Counted from the stretch's first letter, positions 49,791 through 63,245 are shown. The stretch is 64,000 bases of DNA from Rhipicephalus microplus (GCF_043290135.1 NC_134703.1:127855005-127919004), one strand, 5' to 3'. Notes: generated by a model from the sequence alone, not told the origin. Translations and numbers: made by a program.

Positions 49791-50592
49791 AGGGGCGAAG
49801 CTCCTTATGGCGTGGCTTGTGCGTCCCTCGTAGTACGTAACCACCAGTGGCACATACCCGAAATAGTGGTCCTTACAATTTTGACCTCCAAAGTGGTTCC
49901 GGTGAGAGATTTCTTCTGTGCGTTGTTCAACAATAAAAGATAGTGCTCAATGCACATGTTAATGGCTGCTAAGGGGGAATGAGAGACAGGAGCATTCGGC
50001 CTTTAGGTAACGCGCACGCTGCGATCCCCATTAGCAGCTATTGGCATGTACATTGAGCACGATCTGACAAGAAAGGGTTGCTACGTTATACTCGCTGGGT
50101 GTAGCCTCCTTGGTTTTAGAAAGGTTTAGCGAGCGTTGGGCCGCATAGCCATGAATACAGTGAACTAGTATATACCATGAACTCGAGGTGGTTAAAGGTG
50201 GGAAGTAAACCCGAAGCGCAAGCCGTAATAAAGTGTGCATGTGCCACCTCCCGTTTAGTCCTTGAAATGTCCGCTGGATGGCGGTGCTTCTATATGAAGA
50301 ATATATGATGAAAAGATGCGAGATGGTGGTACTTGGAGTGCTGAATAGATGGACGAACGGACACACAGACAGATGCATGGATGGACGCATGAACGGACGC
50401 AGGCGCGGATGCATGGACGAACGCAGGGACAGACGCACGAACAGACGCACGCACGGACGAGTGGACGGACGCATGGACGGTTACACAGACGTACGCAGGA
50501 ACGGACGGAAGCAAGAACGAATGGACGGACGAATGCTTCGCCCCGCTCCCCATCATTCACTCCGTGGATATGCTGCCATTTTTTTTTAATAG
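49791..50592 (-). mobile_element. Composite repeat family, copy B
   Basis: The best-preserved copy, minus orientation. T-run and GGATATGCTGCC end at the right, array at about 50340-50540, body with CACCTCGAGTTCATGG (on minus), and inverted-repeat arms 49939-49977 and 50026-50064 around a 48-bp loop. The far end GGGGCGAAGCTCCTTATGG is at 49792. It directly abuts the dispersed repeat ending at 49778, so one may have inserted beside or into the other. Confidence 0.78.
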
Positions 50593-51004
50593 CACAAAGT
50601 TTCAGTCTGTAGCGCAGAACGTATTGACTAGAATCCCACTTGAATCGAAGATCTTTATTGTTAAGTTATTTGCGCCTATCTCTGTTCTTCGCTCACAACC
50701 AACGACACCAACCCTGACACCAGAATTTCTGTGACCCGGGCTCTTTAATATTATTGTGTTCGTATATAAAATAGTGGGCTATATAGTTTATTTTCTCTTA
50801 TGGAATATGGTAGCGCATACCAGGTGAAAAGACTAGCCGAAACCAGAAAGACATCAGCACGTCCCTGTCACCCGGTGTGTGCTGGCATAATATAGAGAAG
50901 CAGGACACAAAGGAAAAGCATGGAGAAACACCAAAATAGATCAACGGGTGTGCTATTCTACATTGGGGAAAGTCATGAGGGAGTGTAATAGTTCAGGGTG
51001 CTAT

Positions 51005-51047
<43 letters not shown>

Positions 51048-51564
51048 TTTGGAAGATTACCCGCAGCGCCATCTTAGGCATTATTGCGAGGGGCACAGTG
51101 CCCCATAGAATGAATCCGCAGTCTTGCGGCCAACTAAATCAGCTGCATGGTTACATATTCCATTCGACAATGGCTTGCGGAAAAAAGAATGCTTAAAAAG
51201 ATCCGTTCTGGGGTTGTATGGCAGTACATTAAATTTGTGGTCATGTCGAGAGGAATGATAATGCGCTGGTTTTAAATGTTCTGAAAGAATAATGCCTGTT
51301 TTCTTGTAATAGATTCAATAAATAGTTTCAATCTTATATTACCTCTTCAATCTTGTAAGTATTGCCAATTAAGTTCTCTTTTCATACATTGAGAGCTTTC
51401 AGTTCGGTCGTATTTTCCCAGAACAAATCTTGCTCCTGTCGACTGAATGCGTTCTAGTGCATGAATGTGTACTTTGTGAAACATGCAACAAAAATAGACA
51501 GAACGCGAAACAGCTACTGCGGAAGCACGCATACAGTGTCACAATCAGGCACTTTTATGACTAT
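50593..51564. other. Unassigned stretch with a (TTTA)n array
   Basis: (TTTA)12 at 51002-51050. Nothing else recognised. Confidence 0.5.
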
Positions 51565-52063
51565 TGTTACGACCGGCCCTGGGGAACCGGGCAGGACGAG
51601 TTTGGGGGAGAACCGGTTCTTGACCGACGGTGTCGTCCACCCCCACCTCCCCATTCGGGCTCCTCCTCTCGCTGGGAGAGCTCCGGGGTCTGCTGTGCGT
51701 TCGTGACCATGTTTGGTAACATTTTGGGGCGCCGGGACCATATATGGACATCGTGTTGGGTTGTGCCACTCCATGTGTTGTGAGAGGTGTTTCCCCCTCC
51801 CTCGTGGCCGAGGTGCCGGGGACACCGTATTGGCTGACGATGCGGACAAGGCGCCCAGTGTCAACAACGTGGCGCTATAAAATGCCGAAGACGTTTTGTA
51901 TCACACGCACTGTTCTCTCTTTGGGTCAGTTGACCACTTCTTCACATGTAAATAAATCTCTGTTGTTCGTTCGGGCGCTTCTTCTCGCTGAATTGTTGGA
52001 CGATGGATCCTGCGACGGGGCCAGCTACCGAAAACGAGACCGGCAGGACCCGGAGTCCCAACA
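51565..52063 (+). mobile_element. Solo LTR, Gypsy type, with TSD CTAT
   Basis: A 499-bp block starts TGTTACGACCGG and ends GAGTCCCAACA (TGTT/AACA), with the same 4 bp, CTAT, at 51561-51564 and 52064-52067. A TATA box (GCTATAAAATGCC, about 51875) and a polyadenylation-like GTAAATAAATC (about 51950) give a normal U3-R-U5 order on plus. Internal sequence and second LTR are gone, as after LTR-LTR recombination. It is not related to the two other LTR types in the window. Confidence 0.82.
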
Positions 52064-52143
52064 CTATGTAAAGCGCACGAAAGCGCATGAACCACATTTA
52101 AAGCCAGTTAACGCGCATACTCGCCATGGATGGGTCGATATCC

Positions 52144-52556
<413 letters not shown>

Positions 52557-53884
52557 GCTGTGATTAAGTCGGTCTCCAGCCAAACCAGAAAACTTGCAAC
52601 AAATTCCCTGAGATTATCTGGACGTTCAATCGTTCATTGCCTTTTGCTCCAAAGGAAACATTGATCGTCGTGCAATTAGCTATCTGTTTTCCATTCTTGT
52701 ACAGACTTCAATTGAACATAAGTAGTTTTTTCCCGTCCTTCAGAAGTGTGAAACAACATACCCAGTTACATCCGTTCCTTATACGGGGCCCAGCTTTTGT
52801 ACGCTCTGATAACCCCTTGTTTACTTTCTGTGTGCTAGTATGTACTTATTTTTTATACTGTTATATATATATATATATGAGCTTAGAGTATACGTGTATT
52901 CGATCTGGCACACTTGCTGTCCTTGTATGTTCTATATCTTGCTGCAGTCTTGAAACTAGAATGTAGTATGTGAAAATAAATGAATGAATCAACAAATGAG
53001 TAAATGCGGAATATTTGTTTTTCTGCTCTTTTAAAGTGTGTTTCTGGGGAAACAGCGGTTAAAATCAGTGTCATATTGCATCACAGATTCACGGCATGTA
53101 GTGGCCCTTAACCAAATGCGCGAGGATCACTGTGCGGCCAGAGCCATCATTAAACATTTAGGCATATAAGAGCTCTTTTAACTTTCCTTTGTATCGCTTA
53201 CACCGTGCCAACTTTACGGATGAACTGCAGTCTACAGATGCAACATGAAGCGGGGATGCAACAATTACGTACGTCATGGTTACTTTGTACAATTTAACAA
53301 CGAACGGTCATTAAGCTACATGCCGGCACCACTGAGCAACCATAACTTCCATAGTGCACACGGAATAGGCTGAGAAGGAAAAGGGCGGAAAGAGGCATAA
53401 AGGACGAGCCCATAATTAGAGCAGATTTGTCCGTTTTCTTGTTGGCTAGACGCACAACACAGGCGGGTCGTCGTGGACGGAAGCCATTGTCCCGGGACCA
53501 CAAAGACCGAGAGCCGTTGTGGGAGCCGCAGAAATTGACTTGACTAGCCTTAACAAAAGGCCGGCGAGCGTCTGGGAAAGCCTGCGGACGTGGCGAGAGA
53601 CAAGCTAGCAATACGTGCAAGGCTCAGCGCGCCCTGATGACAGCGCCAACTAGGGAACGGGGGTTTATAAGGTCATTTAGCCTGAAACAATATACCTCGC
53701 AGCTCTGCTCGACCGCGCCAACTTCGTGGCCACGTGTGGACGCGTCTTGTGGTACAGGCGCGGACGTCCGCGTAGTTTGACGGTGTCTTGTCCAGCGCTT
53801 TTTGTGATGGGTATACCAGACTTCCCCTTCGCATGATGGCTAATTTTGAAGGGTCGTTTTTTAAATCGAAATTACTTTTGCGCT
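52557..53884. other. Unassigned stretch
   Basis: No gene recognised. A short (TA)n is at 52861-52879. Confidence 0.4.
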
Positions 53885-53918
53885 GAAAAAAGAAGAAAAA
53901 AAGAAAGAAAAAAAAGAG

Positions 53919-53950
<32 letters not shown>

Positions 53951-53976
53951 GAAAAGAAAGAAAGAAAAAAAGAAAA

Positions 53977-54071
<95 letters not shown>
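53885..54071. repeat. (GAAA)n array
   Basis: Irregular to about 53979, then pure GAAA to 54071. Confidence 0.95.
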
Positions 54072-54167
54072 TTATGAAGGGCTTTTGGTTACAGGCCACT
54101 GCAGCCAATATGACCGCGATGTATATGTGAATGTCGGCCGACCATGTTGTAATGCAGTGCACGCAAT

Positions 54168-54456
54168 GAGACGTAGCCCCGCCGTGGTGGTCTAGTGGCT
54201 AAGGTACTCGGCTGCTTACCCGCGGGTCGTGGGATCGAATCCCGACTTCGGCGGCTGCATTTCCGATGGAGGCGGAAATGTTGTAGGCCCGTGTGCTCAG
54301 GTTTGGGTGCACGTTAAAGAAACCCAGGTGGTCGAAATTTCCCGAGCCCTCCACTACGGCGTCTCTCATAATCATATGGTGGTTTTGGGACGTTAAATCC
54401 CACATATCAATCAATCAATACAGTGAATATCAATCAATCAATACAGTGAAACGTAG
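54168..54456 (+). mobile_element. Ruka-type SINE, plus orientation
   Basis: SINE 54177-54447. A box in GTGGTCTAGTGGCTAAGG, B box GGGATCGAATCCC, full body, and tail with TCAA repeats containing a duplicated ATCAATCAATCAATACAGTG. Flanks GAGACGTAG (54168-54176) and GAAACGTAG (54448-54456) are a probable target duplication with one mismatch. Confidence 0.86.
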
Positions 54457-54645
54457 CTTCGAAATATTGACATTATTCAGCGTCACCTATGAGGGCAACG
54501 GAGTACACAGTTGAAATCGTTTACGAAAGTTCTATACTGCTGAAAGATGACAGTGGTCCGATCGGCAATCCTGTGCATCTGATGCGCCAGCCCGCTGACG
54601 TCTACGTCCAAGTTTTCCAACGATATGGTTGTTCACATTGTGCTA

Positions 54646-54818
<173 letters not shown>

Positions 54819-55384
54819 GCGAGAGAGAGAGACAGGGAGAAGCTAGAATTACACCACTTCGTTCTAGAGTGCGCAACTGAGCCTTTTTTCTCCTGCAAAA
54901 TGCATTTTCAACAAATCAACTTTTTTTTATTGTAAGCCACTGCATTATCCTACGGTACGCAACCTGCATATAGCAACGCCAACATTTCTATTACGGCAAA
55001 GGCGTATACGTCGAGGCTTGCATTAATAATCCCCAGGATCACGCACTACAGTAGCACTCACCCTTCTCCTTCTTTACTTTCTTTCTTCGTGTTTTGATGC
55101 GATATACGAGCAAACAGTTTTCCTGCTCACTCCGCCAGCTGCTTGCTCGATGCGGGCCAGTCGTACACAAGCAAGCTCATCGTGCGGCGACAAGATGCCG
55201 AGCGAGGCATTATTTAAATGCGAGATAAAGCGGCGCGCGTTCCTTAAGAGATGTATCTCACGATCAAGCCGGCGCTTTGTCAACCCTATCTGTCACAACG
55301 CCGGCAACGAGCAATAAACGACCCTGTCCTGCCCTCCTCGCCCATCCGCTTCGCGAATTTCGCCGCTTTCCGCTCTACTCCATT

Positions 55385-55386
<2 letters not shown>

Positions 55387-55417
<31 letters not shown>
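55387..55417. repeat. (CT)n microsatellite
   Basis: About 15 units. Confidence 0.95.
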
Positions 55418-55421
<4 letters not shown>

Positions 55422-57098
55422 CGCCTTTCGATAGACAGAGTCGAAAGGCAACAGCGTGCGCCTCGCGACAGTGGCCAACTCGCTCACGCGCCGCATTGGA
55501 GCTGCGTAAAGAGCTGCTTACCCCTCCTCTCACCCTTCCCATAAATGCGTGTCCTCTGCCATGCGATTGTTTAAATTGGGAAAAAAAGCGAGGCGCCGCG
55601 GCGCCCGTTTCTTGCGGCGCGGATAAAATAAGCAACCGAGTGTGCGAGTAATGACAACGGAGTGGAAAGAGAGTTGTGAAGAAGGAGAAGCTCGTATACC
55701 CAGTTTCCTTCGACGATGCCTCCATCTCCCCTCTTTCAGTATAGCATCGACGGTTTCCCCCCCATGTTTCTCTGCGATACCTCAAGCGAACCAAAATAAT
55801 GCACGCCGGCCTTAGGCTCTGATGAAAGAGCTCACGCGAGAAAGAGAAAAAGATCGAAGAGGGCACAGATTTTGCTTTGTCGATCTGACAAAAAGGCTGC
55901 GCGTTGGTTCGTGGCAAACCCTTTCTTTATTTTAGCTCCGACGGCTATGCCGCGCGGCGTATGAGATCGCGCCTCGCTTTGTTTTGACGCGAGAGCGGAC
56001 GCGGTCTTTATTTTCGTTCGCTCGCTTCACATGTGCGGCACTTTGGTGAAAACGGCGTGAAAGATCGCGCCGGCGCCCTTCGCGAGTGCGAAGAGCGTCG
56101 TTGCTTTTTGCCGCATTGTTCCGAGAAAATTGGGGAACGCATCTCGGAGCGCCTCTTCCAACGTTGCTGTCGTCGATGGATTACCTATAGTGCGACATGG
56201 CAAGCCTAAATTGGCATTTTGGCGAGTGGTTTGCCTGAACTTCCTGTCCATGAAAATGTAGTCATGCTTACTTAGAAATTGGAATTCCGCTTTGCAAAAA
56301 AATCTGGCAGGAAACTGGGGAAAGATACATACATTGGCGTATTCTGGAGCACTTTTGAATTTTTTTACAATCTTGTAGCTACATACACAGACAAAAAAAA
56401 AGCAGGTGTACCACACTTTATAAAATTCCTTCCCCTCTCCATGGCGTTGCAGGGTAGTGAAGAAACTCATCTAAGCGTGTTATACACACCAGCTTTACAC
56501 CTTTGAAATTTCTGGACATGGAGCCGTTGTCAAGCTGTTCAAAGTAGTGTGCTTTTCTTTTCTTGTGCCAACCACGCATGGTGTAAATGTGCGTGTATAG
56601 ATAAACAAACTCAAACTAAAAGCTAGTGAAAATATGAGAGTGAGGAGCTTTCATTTTCATGCATTCCGCATAGATGAATAGTCAAAACCGTAACACGCTG
56701 TGTGCACTAAATAGATTATTCTATAACGTCACGGCAAGAAATTCCGGTATGTGCATACACTGTTATGCAGTCGTGAAAAGTAAAAAAAAGAGGAAATCAC
56801 CGATTATCGAATTCATTGTATGCCCACTGTGCATGGGCTTCATCTATTCAATGAAGCCTTCAGGTTGCCAGGAGATTAGTGTTTTGGGATGGTAAGGATT
56901 GTAATTGAAACGATACAAAAGAATAACCACTGCCTTTTGAAGATTATGGACAACTCACATTGAAAATGAGCAGGCAATCCATAGACGTGTGATGATAATG
57001 AATATGTAACCAGAAATATAACGTTCAGTTGTTAACCAGCTTTAGCTCTTCAGCAGCGCTTGATCGACGCACAGCTTAAGTAATCCGCGCCGCAGTGT
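55418..57098. other. Unassigned stretch
   Basis: GC-richer at 55450-56150 with many short overlapping frames (up to 166 codons on minus). No domain recognised. Confidence 0.4.
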
Positions 57099-57278
57099 AA
57101 GCATCATATGAACTTTAACAAGGTGCTTGATTGGGCTGGTTGGTGCTGCATGGTAGACGAAGAAAGTGCTTAACAGCGCAAACGACAGGAGGGGACAGAA
57201 GAGACGAGAACTCTTCTCTTCTATCGCCTCCTGTCGTTTGCGCTATTAAGCACTTTCTTCGTCTACCAAGCATCATAT
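57099..57278 (+). mobile_element. Palindromic SINE-like retroposon, copy 1, with 11-bp TSD
   Basis: Direct repeats AAGCATCATAT at 57099-57109 and 57268-57278 bracket a 158-bp insert. The insert begins with GATTGGGCTGGTTGGTGCTG, which fits a pol III A box (TRGCNNARYNGG) at TGGGCTGGTTGG apart from one base. Then GTAGACGAAGAAAGTGC and following form an inverted repeat, with arms of roughly 50 bp running to the end of the insert at GTCTACC. Arms are near perfect outside and imperfect near the centre. It has no coding capacity. It shares its head and arm motif order with copy 2. Confidence 0.75.
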
Positions 57279-59160
57279 AAACGTCAGCTTACCTTCCTAT
57301 ACCCACCTAATATAGTCCAAACCCAATTTCTCACTCAAAATGCACTTCTTAGAAGCGTAAAAACCCTCGGTTAGAGTCACTTACCTCGCTTGCTTTGTAA
57401 TAGCATCCTGCCGTTTCGCGAAAGGCTTCCCGCGAATCCCGTAGCGTGTTCTCTTATAAACACTACGTGGGAGCGCAATTTTTCCACTTGAAAGCCCTGT
57501 CACGCGAGATAAAGCGTAAACCCGAAAATGAAAAGGGGTGCGTGTACCGAGCGAAGCCGTAAATAAGATAGGCGAATCTTTTTCTCATCTTGCTGCACAC
57601 TGTTGTCTACACGCCTGGACGCTTGTTTTAAACTCGCGCACGCAATTACCGCCAGCTCCGGCGGCGTGGAAGAGGCGCGAAGTGGCCGGCCTGCACCGAG
57701 GAGCAATGGGTGTTCCGGCGCCGACCTTGGCATCACTGGCCACTTTTGAAGTCCAGGCACGTGCTGCCACGTACGGGCCTTCCGCAGCCATCTGCCGCTT
57801 GACCAGCGGCTGCGTGGTCTGTGAGTTGGTGTGCGTGTGGCGTTGGCTGTACACACAAGCGACTTCCGGGCGCGCCTCTCCGCTCAGAAAAGGAGTTGAT
57901 TCCTCTCTCGGTTCATTATTCTCTATTTCGTTTCAACATTTCTACTTTGTCATTTTTATATTAGTCAACGCTTTCCGTAAACTCTGTGAACGCGTGCCAC
58001 CTGCGCGGCTCGAAATCAGCCGCGCGTGGTGCCAGTGACCGCTTAAATTGCGACGATGGCGCAATGCTAAACAAACGGCATGCAGATCCTGCACGGCGCC
58101 CGGCCGTTTCACGCTTCACTTGGCCGCTGCGACACGCGTGTGAGGAAAGCGTAACGGCATTTTAATACGGCCCGGTCCATTCGCCATGTCGAGAGCACGC
58201 GCTATAATAGTTTACTAAACAGCGTGTAACGTCCGCCGCATTCGACAATTCGAACGCTGCTGGTTACGTGTTAAGAGTTCCTGGATCCTCTATACGTGTG
58301 TTTGTGTGTGTGTGTGTGTGCGTACGTATATACACAGCAGCTGCTGTGGTACGCCACCGGCGTGACGGCGTAAATTTTGGGCCATGGGATAGATTTATAT
58401 ACTTGTGTGTTTGAAGCCTCATTTGCATGGTTTGTTGCACGTGACCTGAGGTGTATAACGACTTGTTGTGGAGCATGTGCTAACGGCGAGGGCTAACGTT
58501 ACTCCGCACTCCAAACTCATAGCTCTGAGTGCAGAACAATGCGCATTTCGAAGGCTAAATTGTTAATCTGGAGGCGCTCAGAAAAAAAGAAAGAAAATGC
58601 TCCATGACCATAGAAAAACCCTTGGCGTTCAGAGCCGAAACCCTCCTCAACCGCAGATGACGCGCCCCGCAGTTGACGTGCCTCCGCTCTGAAAGCTTGG
58701 CCTCGCGGCCACACAGGCCTGCCTGTGCTTGCCCAATGCGAACTGCACTGGAGAATACAAATACGTTTTGCTAATGGTGCAAGAAAAGATAAAGAGTAAC
58801 GATCGGCAAACACTACACTTGCTATGGGTGCTTTATTGAAATATTTCTTGTTGGCGGACTTATTTGCAGGCCGACACATCAAGGAGATATCAGGGATCGC
58901 GCATTTTGGGAAAATTCTGATTTCGAGAAAATTGAATAGCTAACCCGCGTTTCCATGATCGCTTGATGGTCCTTTCGATGCACAGTTCTATAGTAGAGAT
59001 TGGCGACGGCTAGAAAAAACGTGAAAGATGACATGACCATACCATCCTTGAACACGGCGTTCCGGGAGCGGTCGCTGTATACTTATAGTAAAATTAGCGC
59101 TTGCGTTAAGACGGAGATTTGCGAAGAAAGAAAGAGAGAGAAAAAAAGAGAGAAATGAAG
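57279..59160. other. Unassigned stretch
   Basis: A short (GT)n is at 58300-58321. GC-rich blocks at 57600-57870 and 58030-58200 show no recognisable gene. Confidence 0.4.
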
Positions 59161-59163
59161 TAG

Positions 59164-59350
<187 letters not shown>

Positions 59351-61669
59351 GTTATGAATATATAGTTGCAATTAAATATGCACACTGTATATTATATTGA
59401 AATTGTTGTAATGCTCGCAGATAAACTTTTGTTGGATTCAATTGCTTCATGTTATGCCATTCGGTTCCCATACAGTTAACCTGCCCGAGTTACTTGTCAT
59501 TGAAAAATTGATTTTTTTAAGAAACGCCTCATAAAAGAAAGAGATGCTCAGGCTTGACACACAATATACTCCAAAACAACCGCAGCCTTCAAGAACTATA
59601 TACTTGCCTTATAAGTCAACAACGACAAACAAGACTGATATTTATAACGATATCGCAGTTCCAAGAAGCACCTCCTAGAATATATATCGTTATAACTGTC
59701 ATGTTCGCAGCCTTTAAAGGACATCCGTACTCATAGGCGACTTCATAACGAACGTGCGACGACTGCTAGCCGCGAGCAGAACTCTAGCAGAATGCTACGG
59801 ACGCGACGACCTTTTCAGTGCAATTTCCAAAGCGCCTGCGCTGCGCTCGTCCCTATCTTAGTGTCGTATCTGCACCCGCATGGCACTAGTGGTCCTTATC
59901 TCGAACTTACGCTGCGTGAAAGACCTCAAACCAACCGCGTACATACGCTGTGCTTGAGACGTGTATCCCACCGCACCCGGTGTTGCCCAAGTCCGCTCTA
60001 TATGCGTTGCCGCTCATCGTAAAAAGAAACACGATTGGCTGGCGATACGATGGCAGATAGGCTTCTCGGCGACTGTATTCCTAACACGTAGCGTGTGCGA
60101 CGCACACGGATCCTTACGTAAAATTACTATATTGCTTTCAACGTTTTCATACAGGGAAGACGCTGTTATAGGCTATAAAATATGTAGGCTTTAAAAAACC
60201 AACGTGTCCGCCGCATGCTTGAACAATACTGTGAAAGAACTGAGAATTAACTCCGAGTGGTACGTATTAGCGCTTCAAAGCAGCCTGTAATATCTATTAT
60301 ACTCTGAATCGTTACAAGAAGCCACAGCTGTCACAAATCGAACATGCCTTCTCGAGCCTCACTGTCAGAATGCTTGAACCGCTATTCACCGGTTTAAATA
60401 ACGCCACTGTTCTAGCACGCAACAAACTATCTCTTTCATTCGTTCTAACTGTACCTGCTTCCTCTATTTATATTTTTTTCTATGAAACTTACGACAGCCG
60501 CGATTCGGTCTAAATTATGCATCGCGAGAGACTTGGACACCCCCCCTATTCGCAAGCTTTCAGTGGAAAACAGAAACGGGGGGCCAATTACGGCTATACG
60601 TTTATGAACAATGGACCAGCAAAATAATACTTCAGGGCAAAATAAGCCCCAAAGGTCACTGACTATAAACCCGGCCCACCACCAGTGACCGCCATTTGTG
60701 TGATGTCATGTATCGCTTGGAGCGGAGCCGCTGTCTCTACCAAAGTTCCAACCTCTGTATACCGTTCACTTTTACTGCCTAGCTGAATAAAGATAAAACG
60801 GCTTTATTGCACGCGCAGCTGACCACGGAGCGAATTCGTTCGCCGGAATTCTGACGCTCGCAAAGCACACAGCTTGTTACGGACGGCTCACAGGCACGCC
60901 AGTGTTGTTCCGCTACAAGGCCAATTGCATAATTATAAAAGCATTGAGATTAAGGGCTCGACCAAGTGTGCTAAGATTTCGCAAGCTTACTTGTGGACGC
61001 ACCAGGACTAACTCATATAACGCATATTATTATAAACTATTGGGGGTTATTGCCCCTTTAAGGCAACTGCTTATATATAGTGTGCCGCAGTGGGACACCG
61101 AAACAAAAATTTTTAGATGATGTTTCTTGCGTCAATAGAAAGGCCGAGCCCTCAAGAAGCTAGAAAATGCGCAGCTAACCTTGAGTGCACTCTCAAAAAG
61201 TCAGTCTCTTTTTGCAAGTCAGTTTCAGTAGGTGCTATACCCTGACGTCACCACCCGGAATGAGCTTCTCGTCAAGTGCTCGTGCAAGATATTGTTATGT
61301 TTACAAGGCCGCTCGGTACCATGGCTCTGTTGGTGATGCGCAAGTGATGGTGATGCGCAAGGTGATAGCATCTTAGAAGTTTCGTGCCTTACGTCCTCAC
61401 AACTAGCCAGACTGCTGCGCGGAATCACCAGAATTCGCAGCGTAGGCTAACCGTCAAGCAAGTGCCGATGTCAGGAGGCGTGCCGCGGGTAAATTGATTC
61501 TACTATCAAAATAAAATATGATCCCAGCATTTACTGAGCCTCAAATTAGAGCTGCTTCTGTATACGGGAGATTTGTAAGGCAGTGCGAAAACACCTCTGA
61601 AAAGTATTCTCCTGCCCTGTGAACAAACATAAGCTCAGGTGGGAGTGAATGACTTGTCCTCCAGCGAAC
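59351..61669. other. Unassigned stretch
   Basis: No gene or element recognised. Confidence 0.4.
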
Positions 61670-61860
61670 GCCCCGAGGGGAGTGTGGCAGCTTGGGCTAG
61701 TTGGTATGGCATGACGATAGTTATAGCGCGAGAACAAAACGACGACACAGAGACAAGAAGGACACGAAAGACACGAGCGCTCGTGTCTTTCGTGTCCTTC
61801 TTGTCCCTGTGTCGTCGTTTTGTTCTCGCGCTATAACTATCGTCATGCCCCGAGGGGAGT
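61670..61860 (+). mobile_element. Palindromic SINE-like retroposon, copy 2, with 14-bp TSD
   Basis: Direct repeats GCCCCGAGGGGAGT at 61670-61683 and 61847-61860. The insert starts GTGGCAGCTTGGGCTAGTTGG, an A-box-like head, and then forms a palindrome over 61708-61849, centred at 61778/61779 on GAGCGCTC. I find a single mismatch and no spacer in 71-bp arms; the last three bases of the palindrome lie in the target repeat. Such a palindrome folds into one long hairpin RNA or DNA. Confidence 0.82.
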
Positions 61861-61974
61861 TTTATAAACATCGTCCGGAGGGAGTAAAAACATTATCCCC
61901 AACAAGACGGAATTTCTGGATGGATTTAAGAGAGTTTTATTTACACCCATAAGGAAACTTATTCAGGTCCGTAA

Positions 61975-63165
61975 ATTTTTACGTTCATTGAGAAAAAAAC
62001 AAACAAACTCGTCCGCAGCCGTACCATGCGCAAGCCTGTGTGATTGGAAAAAAGATTGGCAGCATATCGACGGAGTGAATGGGAGAGTGGGGCGAAGCAT
62101 TCGTCCGTCCATTCGTTCTTGCTTCCATCCGTCCATGCGTCCGTCTGTGACCGTCCAGGCATCCATCCGCCCGTCCGTGCGTGCGTCTGTTCGTGCGTCC
62201 GTCCATGCGTTCATCCATGCATCCACCCCTGCATCCATTCATGCGTCCATCCATGCATCTGTCTGTGTGTCCGTTCGTCCATCTATTCAACACTCCAAGT
62301 ACCACCATGTCGCATCTTTTCATCATATATTCCCCATATAAAAGCACCGCCATCCAGCGGACATTTGGGGGGGTAGGAAAAGTGGGTAACGATTTAGAGT
62401 ACCAGGTACTCTACTATGGGAACAATGCTGAGTTACCTAAGACACTGTGCATCGGGCCCAGGACTAAACGAGAGGTGGCACACGCACACTTTCTTACGTC
62501 TTGCGCTTCGGGTCTACTTCCCACCTTTAACCACCTCGAGTTCATGGTATATACTAGTTCACTGTATTCATGGCACTGCGGCCCAACGCTCGCTAAACCT
62601 TTTTAAAACCAAGGAGGTTACGCCCAGCGACTATAACCTAGCAACCTTTAACTGTCAGATAGCGCTCAATGTACATGTCAATGGCTGCTAATGGGAAATC
62701 AGAGACAGGAGAATTCGGCTTTTACTTTCTTACGGCTTGCGCTTCGTATCTACTTCCCACCTTTAAGTGCACCTCGAGTTCATGGTACATACTAGTTCAT
62801 TGTATTCATGGCACTGCGACTGAACGCTCAATAAACCTTTCTAAAACGAAGGAGGTTACACCCAGCGAGTATAACGTAGCAACCCTTTCTTGTCAGATAG
62901 TGCTCAATGTAAATGCCAATGGCTGCTAATGGGGATCGCAGCGTGCGCGTTAACTAAAAGCTGAATACTCTTGTCTCTCATTTCCCCTCAGCAGCCATTG
63001 GCATGTACATTGAGCACTATTTTTTTATTCTTCAACTACGCACAGAAGAAATCTCTCACCGGCACCACCTTGAAGGACAAAATGTTATACTTGTTACACA
63101 CTACGACTACTACTACGGCTACGAGGGACGAACGGGTGCCGCTATAAGGATCTTCGCCCCTAAAA
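61975..63165 (+). mobile_element. Composite repeat family, copy C, with internal duplication
   Basis: Family left end at 62055-62099 (GGCAGCATATCGACGG, GTGGGGCGAAGCATTCGTCC), array to about 62290, and body from 62290. A module is inserted at 62366-62459. A stretch of about 240 bp from CTTTCTTACG (62488) is repeated from 62727. Inverted-repeat arms are 62896-62934 and 62984-63020, and the right end is CTTCGCCCCTAAAAT at 63151-63165. The first duplicated unit ends with the central segment in one orientation (62695-62724) and the second has it in the other (62935-62983). Confidence 0.75.
62366..62459 (+). repeat. About 90-bp dispersed module inserted in copy C
   Basis: GGGTAACGATTTAGAGTACC with CTCTACTATGGGA interrupts the block GACATTCCAAGGACTAAA that is continuous in copies A and B. 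Confidence 0.6.
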
Positions 63166-63166
63166 T

Positions 63167-63245
63167 TGGGTAACGATTTAGAGTACTAGGTGCTCTACTA
63201 TGGGAGAGCACAAAGCCGTCCCGTGGCCCTCACACTTGATGGGAC
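63167..63245 (+). repeat. About 90-bp dispersed module directly after copy C
   Basis: GGGTAACGATTTAGAGTACT, then CTCTACTATGGGAGAGCA and CCGTCCCGTGGCCCTCAC. It is the most complete copy of the module and is related in inverse to 29266-29350 and 30417-30614. Confidence 0.65.

Noticed and set aside
57099..57278. Classical DNA-transposon foldback or MITE
   Set aside because: The left side has a unique A-box-like head outside the palindrome, and the direct repeats are 11-14 bp, which fits retroposition better than cut-and-paste insertion. Not fully excluded.
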